Below are positions 33,839-43,100 of a DNA stretch of 57,109 nucleotides, piece by piece. The DNA comes from an uncultured bacterium (GTDB lineage: Bacteria > Cyanobacteriota > Vampirovibrionia > Gastranaerophilales > Gastranaerophilaceae). A program made the translations under genes and the position numbers. Where the stretch lies: contig URFH01000015.1 in NCBI GenBank assembly GCA_900547155.1, forward strand, positions 1-57,109. The letters run 5' to 3'. Position 1 is the stretch's first letter; every line of letters begins with the position of its first letter. The notes below the pieces were generated by a model, which searched no databases, was not told the DNA's origin, and saw only the letters and a program-made list of their open reading frames with translations.

Positions 33839-33949
33839 ATGACTGACGCGTTTTTATTCACATCAAAAGAATCAAATGTAATACCTTTTAAAAGCAGAAG
33901 AAGAAAACACAAGATTATTTTCAGCAGGAATAGAGTTAAACGAAAGTAG
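33839..33949 (+). CDS. 36-aa basic ORF
   Basis: MTDAFLFTSKESNVIPFKSR followed by a highly basic tail (RRKHKIIFSRNRVKRK). No ribosome binding site is clear. It lies between the membrane gene and the relic repeat, so it may be debris of a rearrangement. Confidence 0.3.
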   Translation: MTDAFLFTSKESNVIPFKSRRRKHKIIFSRNRVKRK

Positions 33950-33962
33950 AGAATTTTTCAGA

Positions 33963-34043
33963 GAAAAATTTTGGGACGCCGCCTGCACCTCCCGCCACCG
34001 CAGGAATCCATAAAATACGGCAAAGTGAAAGGACAATAAAATG
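33963..34043 (+). pseudogene. Relic of the 33010-33237 gene end (direct repeat, copy 2)
   Basis: Matches 33163-33241 with a 4-base gap near its left end and a changed base at its centre. The original frame is lost. Its only live part is the AAAGGA ribosome binding site and the ATG at 34041 that start the next gene. Confidence 0.7.
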
Positions 34044-34238
34044 ATAAGATGTGAGCAAAAATATTGCAAAAACTGTGTTAAGCCTGTATTTTCTTTTGAT
34101 GGCGGATTTGTTTACGGATTTTGCAAATTTTCCAGATATTTGATTTTACAAAGCGACAATTACAGCAATCGAAAATATGATGTACAACCCTTATATTGTG
34201 ATTGCTACAAAGAAAGAACCAGAAAGATTAAATATTAA
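34041..34238 (+). CDS. Small Cys-rich protein started by the duplicated RBS
   Basis: 65 aa: CEQKYCKNCVKP, GFCKF and LYCDCYKE give seven Cys in zinc-ribbon-like spacing. The RBS and ATG come from the duplicated segment. Function unknown. Confidence 0.5.
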   Translation: MIRCEQKYCKNCVKPVFSFDGGFVYGFCKFSRYLILQSDNYSNRKYDVQPLYCDCYKERTRKIKY

Positions 34239-34248
34239 AGAGAGTAAA

Positions 34249-34410
34249 ATGCAAGACAGATTTAAGCTTAGAGCAGTGTTAGAAACAGATAGATTTGCAA
34301 TTATTGTTCCTGTAGAGACTGTTTTTGAAACAGGTTATCAAATAGATACTAATATCGCAAAAGGAACCAGGCGACCGTCTAAAGAAATTGCAGATGAGGT
34401 CTTCGAATGA
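34249..34410 (+). CDS. Small early phage protein
   Basis: 53 aa: MQDRFKLRAVLETDRFAIIV, then PVETVFETGYQIDTNIAKG. GAGAG precedes the ATG. A small beta-rich protein with no known family. Overlaps the next start (ATGA). Confidence 0.45.
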   Translation: MQDRFKLRAVLETDRFAIIVPVETVFETGYQIDTNIAKGTRRPSKEIADEVFE

Positions 34411-34565
34411 CAAAACCTTGTTTTAATATTGTTTATGAAGAAGAAAATATAACTATTCCGGAAATTGACGATTACGATTTGTTATTTTTCGGATTGTACT
34501 TTATGAAGATTTACCAAAGAAAACTACAGGAAAAAAATTCTAATTTGAAAATTCTTAATTTTTGA
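34407..34565 (+). CDS. 52-aa acidic ORF before the recombinase
   Basis: MTKPCFNIVYEEENITIPEI followed by DDYDLLFFGLYFMKIYQRKL. Its ATGA overlap with the previous gene supports translation. As the last gene before the recombinase it could be a directionality factor, but it lacks the basic character of most excisionases, so this is only a position-based guess. Confidence 0.45.
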   Translation: MTKPCFNIVYEEENITIPEIDDYDLLFFGLYFMKIYQRKLQEKNSNLKILNF

Positions 34566-34579
34566 CATAGTATTTCTTT

Positions 34580-36208
34580 ATGAAAACAGCAGTAATATAT
34601 ATCCGTGTATCGACAGAGGAACAGGCAAAACACGGCTTTAGTGTAGAAACCCAAACGAATACCTGTTTAGATTTTGCACAGAATCAAGGCTATTCAGTCA
34701 AAAGAATCTTTATTGAAGAGGGATTAAGCGCAAAAGATTTAAACCGTCCGGAAGCACAAAAACTGTTAAAATACTGCGACGACAGCAAAAATAAAATTAA
34801 CGCTATTATTATCTGGAGGCTTGATCGTCTTTCAAGATTTAACGTTGATTATCACGGCACAATAAGACCGATTTTAATAAATCACAACATCAAACTTCTT
34901 TCCGCCACAGAGTTTAACGCAGATACTATTGAGGGCGAGTATATGCGTAATATAATGATGTGCAATGCTGAATATGAACTAAGCCTAATTCGTTTCAGAA
35001 CAAAGGAAAATATGCGAACTATTGCCAAAGGTGGACGTAGACCTGCAAAAGCACCTATTGGATATTTAAACATCGAAGACGAAAACAAAAACAAAAAAAT
35101 AGTTCCGGATAAAGCGACCGCACCATTTATTAAACGGGCATTTGAGTTGTATTCAAGCGGAATGTATTCATTTAAATCTTTAGCAGAACAGCTCTACCTT
35201 GAGGGATTTAAGCACCCCAAAACCGGCGAAAAATTTCCCCCGAGAAAAATAGACTGGTTGTTGCACAACCCATTTTATATTGGTCGCTTTGAATGGAGCG
35301 GTGAATGTTATGAGGGAACACATACCCCCATAATTTCCAAAGAATTATTTTATCGAGTGCAATCCAGATTTTCTGAATTTGATAGAACGAAGAAACATAA
35401 TGTAAAATTTGCATACACTGGCTTGATAAAATGTGCCGAGTGCGGTTGTTATCTCACAGCTGAATTCAAACGTGGCAAAAACAAAAAAGGTCATTATATT
35501 TATTATCATTGCGCCAATTCTAAAGGAGCGCATAAGTCGTTGAAATGCCATCGGGAAGAAAAATTTGACAATACTTTCGCAAACATCATTGATTCAATCC
35601 ATCTTGAAAAAGAACATACTGAACGTTTAAAAGTGTTAGCTGCTGATTATCTGAAAGAATTTACCGATTATGAAGAAAAGGTTGTAAATGATATAAAACA
35701 AAGAATTGATGTAATTACTAAACGCATAAAAAATTCTTACATCGACAAACTTGAAAACGGTTTACCGGCAGGAATGAGTGAAGATGAATTCAATTCACTA
35801 CACAAAGAATGGCAAGAGGAAAAAGACCGTTTAATTATCAGATTGAATGAAGCAAATATAAGCTCAAAATTTGTATATAAAAAAATTGAAAAAATTTTGC
35901 AATTCTCTGAACATTTACCTGAAATCTTTTTGAACGGAACAGCCGAAGAAAAGAAACTTATTATCACTCACATGACAAAGTCAGTAAAATTTGATGGTGA
36001 GAATTTAATTGTCAATTTAAAAGACACATTCAAAGCTCTTCAAAATGTTAAGAAGTGTGTAGAGAAAAGCCCTGAAAATGCTCATCTTAGAACCCCGGAA
36101 ACACCTATAAATATTAAAAAAGAGCCTCATACAGAAGCTCTATTTGTAAATGGGGCGGGTGATGGGGATCGAACCCACGAATATCGGAACCACAATCCGA
36201 GGCCTTAA
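34580..36208 (+). CDS. Large serine recombinase (phage integrase)
   Basis: 542 aa. The resolvase domain starts AVIYIRVSTEEQ with the catalytic Ser at residue 11 and continues IIIWRLDRLSRFNVD. Next come a recombinase domain, a zinc ribbon (LIKCAECGCYLTAEF...YHCANSKG) and a coiled-coil (about 355-430). It integrates the phage in one direction. The final ~30 residues, including GAGDGDRTHEYRNHNPRP, are simply the antisense of the tRNA-His terminator and tRNA, so the tail probably came with the host DNA on integration. No good ribosome binding site stands before the ATG. Confidence 0.9.
   Translation: MKTAVIYIRVSTEEQAKHGFSVETQTNTCLDFAQNQGYSVKRIFIEEGLSAKDLNRPEAQKLLKYCDDSKNKINAIIIWRLDRLSRFNVDYHGTIRPILINHNIKLLSATEFNADTIEGEYMRNIMMCNAEYELSLIRFRTKENMRTIAKGGRRPAKAPIGYLNIEDENKNKKIVPDKATAPFIKRAFELYSSGMYSFKSLAEQLYLEGFKHPKTGEKFPPRKIDWLLHNPFYIGRFEWSGECYEGTHTPIISKELFYRVQSRFSEFDRTKKHNVKFAYTGLIKCAECGCYLTAEFKRGKNKKGHYIYYHCANSKGAHKSLKCHREEKFDNTFANIIDSIHLEKEHTERLKVLAADYLKEFTDYEEKVVNDIKQRIDVITKRIKNSYIDKLENGLPAGMSEDEFNSLHKEWQEEKDRLIIRLNEANISSKFVYKKIEKILQFSEHLPEIFLNGTAEEKKLIITHMTKSVKFDGENLIVNLKDTFKALQNVKKCVEKSPENAHLRTPETPINIKKEPHTEALFVNGAGDGDRTHEYRNHNPRP
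36115..36141 (-). terminator. Terminator of tRNA-His, inside the recombinase frame
   Basis: On the minus strand AGAGCTTC pairs with GAGGCTCT (one G-T pair) around a TGTAT loop and is followed by a T run. It lies directly after the tRNA 3' end and overlaps the recombinase C-terminal codons. Confidence 0.75.
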
Positions 36209-36227
36209 CCGCTTGGCGACACCCGCC
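36151..36227 (-). tRNA. tRNA-His (GTG)
   Basis: On the minus strand the acceptor is GCGGGTG with CACCCGC, with the His-specific extra G at -1 opposite C73 and CCA encoded. D-arm GCC/GGC; anticodon stem TCGGA/TCCGA with loop TTGTGGT (anticodon GTG); T-arm GTGGG-TTCGATC-CCCAT. It serves as the prophage insertion locus. Confidence 0.92.
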
Positions 36228-36284
36228 ATAATTCAACTGTAACCGAATAATATAATAAAAAAAATATTATGACAAGTGAATTTA

Positions 36285-37106
36285 TTAACAATCTGCCCAG
36301 GGGTCGGTTTTTATATAAACAAAAGACGATTTTTCCCTGTTTACGTGCTTAAAATCGCGTAAATAAAGATTCCTGTTCAAATCCGTAAGCTCCAAATCAT
36401 ACCCTCCGGTCACAAAAACGCTTCCTTCTTCCATATACAAACCCAGAAGGCTCGAAACTTGCTGCGCGGTGGCGGTTTTCAACGATTCAAGATATGGCAG
36501 GACATTTCTGCAAAATACAAGAGAGCTCCCATCCTCATCGTCAATATTTTTTATTTCCTCCAACAAATCACCTTTTTCAAACCTTACAGCACGCTTCAAA
36601 ATGTCCGAAACCTCGTATGTTGCTGTTCGTTCTGACAAACTGTCATTATTTATTTTCATCGGTACTTCTGATTTTTTCAGATATTTGCCTGCATTCGGAA
36701 ACAAATCCAGAATATTGCGCAAATCCGCTGCCATCAAGTTCCATTTGCCGCTTTTTGCGACCCCCGCAATATATTCGTCCTTATCAAACGCTTTTATGGG
36801 GAAAAATTTTTGAGCTTCCTTTTCCCCGAGCGTTTCAATGAGAGAAATCGCAAGCATATAAGCCTCAGAACCGTCAGAGGAGGCCAGTGAATAAACATTA
36901 ACCTTTTCTTTGTCCTTAAAATGGCTCCCGAAAAACTTTGCATTCGCTTTCCAGTCGAGTTCGCCGCGAACAGCCCAGGAATTGTTCATAACTTTGCTGT
37001 ACTTCCCGTCAGCGCCCATAGCTGCATAAGAACGCTCCACACTTTTAAAAGAGGGCGAAAATCCTGTTGTTTCGGGGATATGACAGACAAAAGGCGAAAT
37101 ATTCAT
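36285..37106 (-). CDS. CheR-like methyltransferase-domain protein
   Basis: 273 aa. KVNVYSLASSDGSEAYMLAI aligns with the SAM-binding motif of CheR (S-x-G-E-E-P-Y-S-I-A), KAFDKDEYIAGVAKSGKW with the acidic loop region, and VFCRNVLPYL with the F-C-R-N-V-x-x-Y-F motif. The N-terminal alpha domain of typical CheR is absent, and no chemotaxis genes are nearby. It may methylate another protein or be a repurposed relative. AGGGG lies 13 bases before the ATG. Confidence 0.65.
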   Translation of the reverse strand: MNISPFVCHIPETTGFSPSFKSVERSYAAMGADGKYSKVMNNSWAVRGELDWKANAKFFGSHFKDKEKVNVYSLASSDGSEAYMLAISLIETLGEKEAQKFFPIKAFDKDEYIAGVAKSGKWNLMAADLRNILDLFPNAGKYLKKSEVPMKINNDSLSERTATYEVSDILKRAVRFEKGDLLEEIKNIDDEDGSSLVFCRNVLPYLESLKTATAQQVSSLLGLYMEEGSVFVTGGYDLELTDLNRNLYLRDFKHVNREKSSFVYIKTDPWADC

Positions 37107-37177
37107 AGTTAAATTAAACCCCTGAATTTATTTTTTTGCTATTTAGCCCGATAAGTGGTGTAAAATTTTGAAAAAAA

Positions 37178-37186
37178 TGATATACT
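37178..37186 (+). promoter_or_regulatory. Extended -10 promoter for the YtxH/DUF948 operon
   Basis: TGATATACT: a TG-n extension before TATACT. No good -35 box is visible, as expected of extended -10 promoters. It lies 31 bases before the first ATG and faces away from the CheR-like gene. Confidence 0.55.
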
Positions 37187-37217
37187 AAAACAAGTTAAGA
37201 CAATCAGGAGAACGACT

Positions 37218-37526
37218 ATGTCAAAAGAGGATGATGTTATATTTGGTATAGGGCTTTTAGCCGGTATTCTGGGCGGCGTTGCGGCCGGAATACTGCTTGC
37301 GCCAAAATCAGGCGAAGAAACCAGAGCAGAGCTTAAAGAAGCAATCAACGAATTTGCGCAAAACGCGATTCCGGAAATAAAAGAAGCAAAAAAACAGGCG
37401 CTTGAATCCCTCGATATGATGAAATACAAGCTCGAAAAACAATACAACAAAATAAACGACCATATCAAAGCAAAACAAATGGCAAAAGCCAGAGAAAAAG
37501 AAGATATGGCTTACGAATTACATTAA
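37218..37526 (+). CDS. YtxH-domain protein
   Basis: 102 aa. A glycine-rich membrane helix (GIGLLAGILGGVAAGILLAP) is followed by the hallmark KSGEETRAELKEAI and a coiled coil. YtxH proteins are small membrane-anchored, stress-linked proteins of unknown biochemical role. CAGGAG precedes the ATG. It is the first gene of a three-gene operon with a DUF948 protein and a second YtxH. Confidence 0.8.
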   Translation: MSKEDDVIFGIGLLAGILGGVAAGILLAPKSGEETRAELKEAINEFAQNAIPEIKEAKKQALESLDMMKYKLEKQYNKINDHIKAKQMAKAREKEDMAYELH

Positions 37527-37543
37527 TCTGACGGGGGAATAAA

Positions 37544-37903
37544 ATGACGACAACATTACAACTGGGTTTGTTACTTTTAATATTCGTTGCAATGCTATTT
37601 TTAATAGTTATTGGAATTTATCTGGTCAAGCTGATTATCGACCTGAATAAACTCGCGAATAATTTAAACGACACAACATGTATGGTAAAAAAAGAAATCG
37701 AACCGTTATTAGAAGAACTCAAAACAACTCTGACAAATATCAATTCTGTTGCAAAATCCGCAGACGATAAATTCAACACAATAAGAAAAATTTTAACAAC
37801 AGTTTTCGGAATCGGCGGGCTTTTTGTCGGCGGTATGGGAAAAATGTCAGGCGGATTCTTCAAAGGGCTGGTTCAAGGCTTCAAAACATTCGCAAGAAAA
37901 TAA
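37544..37903 (+). CDS. DUF948 membrane protein
   Basis: 119 aa: an N-terminal membrane helix (LGLLLLIFVAMLFLIVIGIY), a coiled-coil middle (KKEIEPLLEELKTTLTNINS) and a Gly/Phe-rich C-terminus. This matches DUF948 proteins, which commonly neighbour YtxH genes. A membrane-bound scaffold role is likely but unproved. GGGGG lies upstream of the ATG. Confidence 0.78.
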   Translation: MTTTLQLGLLLLIFVAMLFLIVIGIYLVKLIIDLNKLANNLNDTTCMVKKEIEPLLEELKTTLTNINSVAKSADDKFNTIRKILTTVFGIGGLFVGGMGKMSGGFFKGLVQGFKTFARK

Positions 37904-37948
37904 TTACACAATTACCGCACCCGCGGTAAAGTCAAGAAGGAGAATATT

Positions 37949-38206
37949 ATGTCAACAGGAAAATTTTTAGCAGGTTTCATAGTAGGCGGCGTTGTAGGCG
38001 GCGTTATCGGTTTGCTTCTTGCACCCCAATCAGGTGAAGAAACAAGAGAAATGCTCGCAAAAGGCTCAAAAGACATCTATGACAAAGCTGACAAAACCGT
38101 AAAAGAAATCCAAAATCGCGCAGAGGACATTGTTTCTGATATGCAAAGCAAAGGCGATGAAATCATGAACAAAATCCAGCACGTTTTGAACCAGCAAAAA
38201 GGTTAA
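37949..38206 (+). CDS. YtxH-domain protein, second copy
   Basis: 85 aa: GGVVGGVIGLLLAPQSGEET then a coiled coil with regular Lys/Asp heptads. It is a paralogue of the first gene in the operon; the SGEETR element is shared. AAGGAG precedes the ATG and a strong terminator follows. Confidence 0.82.
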   Translation: MSTGKFLAGFIVGGVVGGVIGLLLAPQSGEETREMLAKGSKDIYDKADKTVKEIQNRAEDIVSDMQSKGDEIMNKIQHVLNQQKG

Positions 38207-38225
38207 TTGAATTAAATAACAACTT

Positions 38226-38260
38226 AAAGCTCGCATTTTGTAAAATTTGCGAGCTTTTTT
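38226..38260 (+). terminator. Terminator of the YtxH operon
   Basis: AAGCTCGCA pairs with TGCGAGCTT, followed by a T run, just before the convergent hypothetical gene. Confidence 0.85.
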
Positions 38261-38263
38261 GTA

Positions 38264-38701
38264 TTAAATATTGATAAATCTAGTTAATTTTCTTAATATC
38301 GCCTTTAAACCCTTTTGCGGGGCGATTAAAACCTCCGGATGGTACTTTTTGTAGCTGTTTACGATGTTTTCGGGGAGCTCTTTTCCGTCTTTGAATGTAA
38401 AAGCAATCAATTCGAGCAATTCCTGCTGCTCATTTGCATACCCGATATCCCTGCGCCGCAAATCTTCATCAGCCTCATAATGGCATAAAGCGTGCCATGC
38501 CGCCTGAATCGACGGATCGGCAACCGCGTCTTTCGGAAAGCGCAAAAGCCCCTCCCGAACGCATAAATGTTCGGTTAAAACGCCGATAATTATCTCCCCC
38601 GCAAGCTTTCTTTGTTTTGTATAGTCAACCGGCGGCTCCTCTTTTTTCTGCGGCTTGTAATTATGAAGCCACAAAAGCAGATTGTCGATAATTTGTGACA
38701 T
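38264..38701 (-). CDS. Conserved hypothetical protein paired with a BlaI-type regulator
   Basis: 145 aa, helical, with AWHALCHYEADEDLRRRD and ending in a basic helix (LKAILRKLTRFINI). No membrane part and no known domain. It starts immediately after the BlaI-like gene stop, so the two are co-translated and probably work together. It replaces the BlaR1-type sensor protease usually found there. Confidence 0.6.
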   Translation of the reverse strand: MSQIIDNLLLWLHNYKPQKKEEPPVDYTKQRKLAGEIIIGVLTEHLCVREGLLRFPKDAVADPSIQAAWHALCHYEADEDLRRRDIGYANEQQELLELIAFTFKDGKELPENIVNSYKKYHPEVLIAPQKGLKAILRKLTRFINI

Positions 38702-39043
38702 TTATACGAGCTGATATTCCTTTTCCAAGACTTTCATCAAAGATGTTACATCATTGTTAAAATACTGCCCGACAAGGCGTTTTATAGCTTTTTGAGCCAT
38801 TTCATCACGGCTGGAAACAGATTTGTACAGAAATTTTTTGCCCTGTTTGTATCTAACAAGCATATTTTTCTCCACGAGCCTGTCCATAACAGTTTTTACG
38901 GTAGTGTAAGCGCGGTCATTTTTAGAATTCCTGTTGATGGTTTCCTGAACTTCGGTAACGGACACATCCCGTTCTTCATTATCTTCAATATTCCAAACTG
39001 TTTTTAATATTTCGTTTTCAAGACTTCCGTGGGTGTAATTCAT
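38702..39043 (-). CDS. BlaI/MecI/CopY-family repressor
   Basis: 113 aa from ATG with AAGGAG upstream. SLENEILKTVWNIEDNEERD, then VSVTEVQETINR, and DRAYTTVKTVMDRLVEKNML are the winged-helix elements of the BlaI family; a C-terminal dimerisation helix follows. No TACAnnTGTA-type operator is clear upstream. It is not accompanied by a beta-lactamase or by a BlaR1 sensor, so its signal is unknown. Confidence 0.8.
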   Translation of the reverse strand: MNYTHGSLENEILKTVWNIEDNEERDVSVTEVQETINRNSKNDRAYTTVKTVMDRLVEKNMLVRYKQGKKFLYKSVSSRDEMAQKAIKRLVGQYFNNDVTSLMKVLEKEYQLV

Positions 39044-39164
39044 TAGAACTCCTTTGTGTGTAGTTTGTAATACGATGGAGAGGGCGCCGACAGAAGACAA
39101 CAACACCTTGTGCCTTAATAAACAAAATATTTTTTATAAAAAAATGTATTTTAGTTAATTAATG

Positions 39165-39383
39165 TTATTGTAATTTGTCGAAATCAAAGCTGGGACCGAA
39201 GTTGTCATCGACTTCACCGCCCAGTTTTATGGTACGTCCCTGGACACTGACTTTTGGCTGCGATATTTCCTGTTGTACCGGCAGCGCCTTGCTCATGTCC
39301 ACGACCGCAGCTTTCAGGTTTGAACATCCTGATAACATCAAGGTGCCTATACATACTGTCAAAATCAAGCTCATATACTTCAT
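39165..39383 (-). CDS. Small lipoprotein
   Basis: 72 aa with signal peptide MKYMSLILTVCIGTLMLSGC and lipobox LSGC (Cys20). The mature part is short and polar, with VQGRTIKLGGEVDDNFG. No family recognised. It has its own well-formed promoter at 39432-39459. Confidence 0.7.
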   Translation of the reverse strand: MKYMSLILTVCIGTLMLSGCSNLKAAVVDMSKALPVQQEISQPKVSVQGRTIKLGGEVDDNFGPSFDFDKLQ

Positions 39384-39431
39384 TTTGTACCTGTCCTGCG
39401 GTTTTCATCTGCGGATAATTTTTCTACTACC

Positions 39432-39459
39432 ATTATAGCACATTATTTTAAAATGTCAT
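39432..39459 (-). promoter_or_regulatory. Promoter of the small lipoprotein gene
   Basis: On the minus strand ATGACA, 16-base spacer, TATAAT, with a TGC extension before the -10 box. It lies about 50 bases before the lipoprotein start. Confidence 0.7.
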
Positions 39460-39484
39460 TATTTTTAAAAAATATTTACTATTC

Positions 39485-40141
39485 TTATAGTAGATTTCTA
39501 TCACAGATATTTCTGTATTCACATGCTTCGCAGTGCATTTCAGAACCCCTATTATAACGCCCGTATTTTATTTTTTCAAGAATTTTTTTGAATTTATTTC
39601 CGAAATCCGCAAACAAATCCGCGCTAAAGTCGATTTTTATCTCTTTTTTGTCCTTTAAAAGATAATAAACCATTGAAATCCCCGAAAAATCCCTGACCAT
39701 GCCGTTTTTCATAAAAATCACGGAAGCCGCGTAAAGATAGAACATTGTTTGAAACATTTCGTCTTCGTTGTGGCTAAAATTGCCTGTTTTCCAGTCAGCA
39801 ATTGTGATTTTGCCGTTTTCAAAGAACAAAGCGTCCATCCTGCCCGAAAGCCAGACATCCTCAAAACGCACAAGAAACGAAAACTCGCTTTCCAGAGGTT
39901 TTTTCAGCTTTAAATCCAAAAAATTAGCCCACAGTGTCATTTCTGACGAATCCAGCGTCGAAAGAAGCTTTTCAACATTCTGATTTTTGAAATAATAGTT
40001 GATAAGCGTATGAATTCTGCTTCCTGTGTTGACGGATGTGTTGTGCTCCGGCAGCCTGATTTTTTGATTATAGAGAAAATCGTACTTTTTCAGGCATTTT
40101 GAGGCGGTTTTTAGCATGTTTATGGTAAAAATTTCGTTCAT
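39485..40141 (-). CDS. PD-(D/E)XK nuclease with Fe-S cysteines (AddB/Cas4-like)
   Basis: 218 aa. SGRMDALFFENGKITIADWK then TG gives the D...D-x-K core, and FQTMFYLYAASV the following Gln-x-x-x-Y motif. Cys16, then CEACEYRNIC near the C-terminus, supplies four Cys placed like the iron-sulphur site of AddB and Cas4. The TGA/ATG overlap with the upstream helicase gene (four bases) and shared logic suggest one complex: helicase plus separate nuclease for double-strand break processing. No CRISPR is present in the window, so a Cas4 role is unlikely. Confidence 0.75.
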   Translation of the reverse strand: MNEIFTINMLKTASKCLKKYDFLYNQKIRLPEHNTSVNTGSRIHTLINYYFKNQNVEKLLSTLDSSEMTLWANFLDLKLKKPLESEFSFLVRFEDVWLSGRMDALFFENGKITIADWKTGNFSHNEDEMFQTMFYLYAASVIFMKNGMVRDFSGISMVYYLLKDKKEIKIDFSADLFADFGNKFKKILEKIKYGRYNRGSEMHCEACEYRNICDRNLL

Positions 40142-43100
40142 TTCCCGCCTCCCAGAAAATCACCAAACAACGTCGAAACAGAAACATTTTTGACCTTTGA
40201 ATATTTCTTGTATTTCCTTGCACAGCTGATATATAGCCCCTTTTTGGCCCTTGTCAGCGCCACATACATTAACCTGAAATTCTCCTCAATCTGCCTGATT
40301 TGCAATTCGTTTTCGTCTTTGGGCGTGTAGGCGGGATTTAGCGCTTTTATGTGCTCAATAAAGCGCAAATCACCGTTAACCCTGTAATTTTCCCTGACAA
40401 GCGGCAAAGTTTCCTCGCAAAGCCCGGGAATAAACACAAAATCGAACTCATCGCCCTTTGATTTGTGAAAAGTCATGATACTGACCTGCCCTTGCGCATT
40501 TTGCGCGGAATCTTCGGCAAAAAGCTTGCACGCAGCCGGTTTTTTCGCCAGTTCGACAAGTTTTTCATAAAGATTCGTTTTATATTCAAGGCTCAAACGC
40601 TTAAAATACGAGGCAATGATGTGCAGATTGGACAGCTCAACCTGCGTTGAATAATAGTAATTTCCCGCCTTAATCGCAAAATCCCCGACATTCAAAAACG
40701 AATTTTCAAGCCAATAATTCAAATCCCAGAGCAGCTGTGCGAGTTTTTTTGAGGGCAAATCATCAGATTGCGCAAGAATAAAGGGATTTTTAAGGTTTTC
40801 AACGTACTCAAAATCGTTTTCGGTAAAAATCGAGAGTTTTTGAAAAGAAAGGGCCTTCATAAACTCAAGAACCGTATCATTGCGCCAGGGGTGCTCGCAA
40901 AAACCCAAAAGCGCAAGCAAAAGGTTGAAAACCGGCTGCCGTCCGAGATAATCGCTGCGTGTAATCACGGTAAATCCGTATCCGGCAAGGAATTGCTCGT
41001 ATTCGCCTATTTGAAAGTTGTTTCGGACGAGAATCGCGGTTTTTGCGTCCTTATTTTCAGCGAAAATCGCCCTCAGCGCTGAAATAATCGCCTCGCGCTC
41101 CTCTTTGTAATCCTCATAAATCCTTACATTGAGCGGTTTTTCACTTTTCGGGTTGGCGCCTTTAACCTCCTGCATTTTTATGTCAAAAAATGCATTTTTC
41201 AGGTCAGAATCGTTCTTTGCGTAGTCGATAAGCCTGTTTGCAAGCCCGAAAATCGCGTTATTGCAGCGCTGTGACGAGGACATTTTGACGCTTTTTGATT
41301 CGTTTATAAATTTTTCAAATCCCTCACGGTCAGCATTTGTGAAAGTTGAGGTGATTGACTGGTTCAAATCGCCGCAGCGGATTATATTCCGGTGCTTTTG
41401 CGCAAGCAGGTTTATCAATTTTTGCTGGATAAACGAGGAATCCTGCGCCTCATCTTCAATTATATAACCGCACAAATCAGCGTAAAAAGCAGCAATTTCG
41501 GGGTTATTTTCGAGGATTTTGACCGAATAAACGAGCATATCGTCGTAATCAATCAGATTTTTCGCCCTCAAAGCCGAATTGTAGAGCTTATAAAACTTCA
41601 AAAATGCAGCAGCTTCACGGGTAGCGGGCTTTTTAAGCTTATCAAAGCAGGAAAGCTTCAAAGCTGAAATCGCCCTGTCATAGCGGTCAAATTCGGAGTT
41701 TTCGATATTATATTTTGCAAAAAGACGATGAAGAATTTGCGCTCTTTTGTCATCATCACATACCTCAAAATCCGTTTCCAGCCCGATTTTCACAGAATTT
41801 GAATTCTCTTTCAAAATCCTGAGCGCAAGCCCGTGAATTGTTGAAATATTGGGCATTGCATTGAGATTGGGGCAGATTTTTTTGATTCTCTCCTTAAAAT
41901 TCCTTGCAGCCGAATCCATATAGGTCAAAACAAAGATATTTTCAGGTTTTACGCCGTTTTGGAGCAGTTTTATTACAAGAGCAAGCAAAATTGTAGTTTT
42001 TCCCGCACCCGGAACCGCAGAAATCGCCATTTTCCCCTTTTTGTAATCAAGAACGGGCTTCTGGTCTTCTCTGGGCGTAAATTCAAACGTAATTTCCCCT
42101 GATTTTGCACGATTTACGAAATATTCTTCGATTCCGCCGGTGTTTTCAAGGCTTTCGCGGTCAAAAAGGCTCGCATAGGCATAAATATTTTCAAAAAGCA
42201 GCCCCAGTTTGCGAATCTGGCGTTTTGTCTTTTCCTGTGAGAGTTTCAGGCTTTCTTCGTAGGTAAAAGGTTCTGCTTTTCGCGATTTTTGAAAAACCCA
42301 AGCATTATAAATCGTGCCCGTATCCTCGCGCACCCACTCGCCTGAGGTTACATCAAGCCAGAACGCATGTTTTCGGGTGATTCCGAGGTCAATAATTTTT
42401 TGTGCTGTAGAAACAATGATTTTTTCCTCCTCGACCTCGAGAGAATTAGGCGGATTTTCAGAAATAATCGAGTTTTCCAGCTGTGTGAGCACAACTTTTT
42501 TCATCGCCGGAGCGAGTTCCCCGAAAACAGCCTCAAAATCAGCCAGCTGCTTTACAAAAAAGTTGATTTTCTCCAGCGAAGCCTCAAAACGCTTGTCAAA
42601 AAGGGCATTAAAAGCAATAACGGCTTTTTCATGCAAAGAACCGCCCGCGCCGTCGATTTTTTTTAGAAGTTTTTCAAAATTGTTGATTTTTTCTTTATAA
42701 AAGTCCGCAATTTCCAGCTTTTTGAAGCGTTCAAAGGAAATTTTCCCGCTGTTTTTGTAGTCCTCAACAATCGGCAGGCAATATTTTACCGGAATTTGCA
42801 GCAGAATCCGGATTAAAGCGGTCAGTTCCCTTGCGTCCGGCGCATAATCACAGCAGGCAATTTTCAAAAGCGTTATTATTGAAGCAACAAGCGGATTATC
42901 GACAAGTTTTTCGCTGCCTGAGATGAATTGCAGGGAATTTTCGCCAAAATTTTCTTTTAAAACGAACTTCAATGATGTATCAATCACCGGTGCAACAAAA
43001 ACGATTTCGGAAGGTTTCACGCCGCTTTTCAAGAGCTCAGAGGCCTTTTGCACCGCAGAATTTATCATTTCAAGCCGCATTGTATAAGAAGAAATCTCAG

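Larger units (their letters stand above)
36115..36227. other. Probable prophage attachment junction (att) at tRNA-His
   Basis: The recombinase frame runs without a break into the tRNA terminator and tRNA antisense, then stops inside it. To the right the genes are all of host type. The crossover should lie near the left limit of this segment or within it. The partner junction is beyond the left edge of the window, so the core cannot be defined. Confidence 0.6.

Noticed and set aside
34562..34567. TTGACA before the recombinase as its promoter
   Set aside because: It lies only 12 bases from the ATG, and no -10 box follows at proper spacing.
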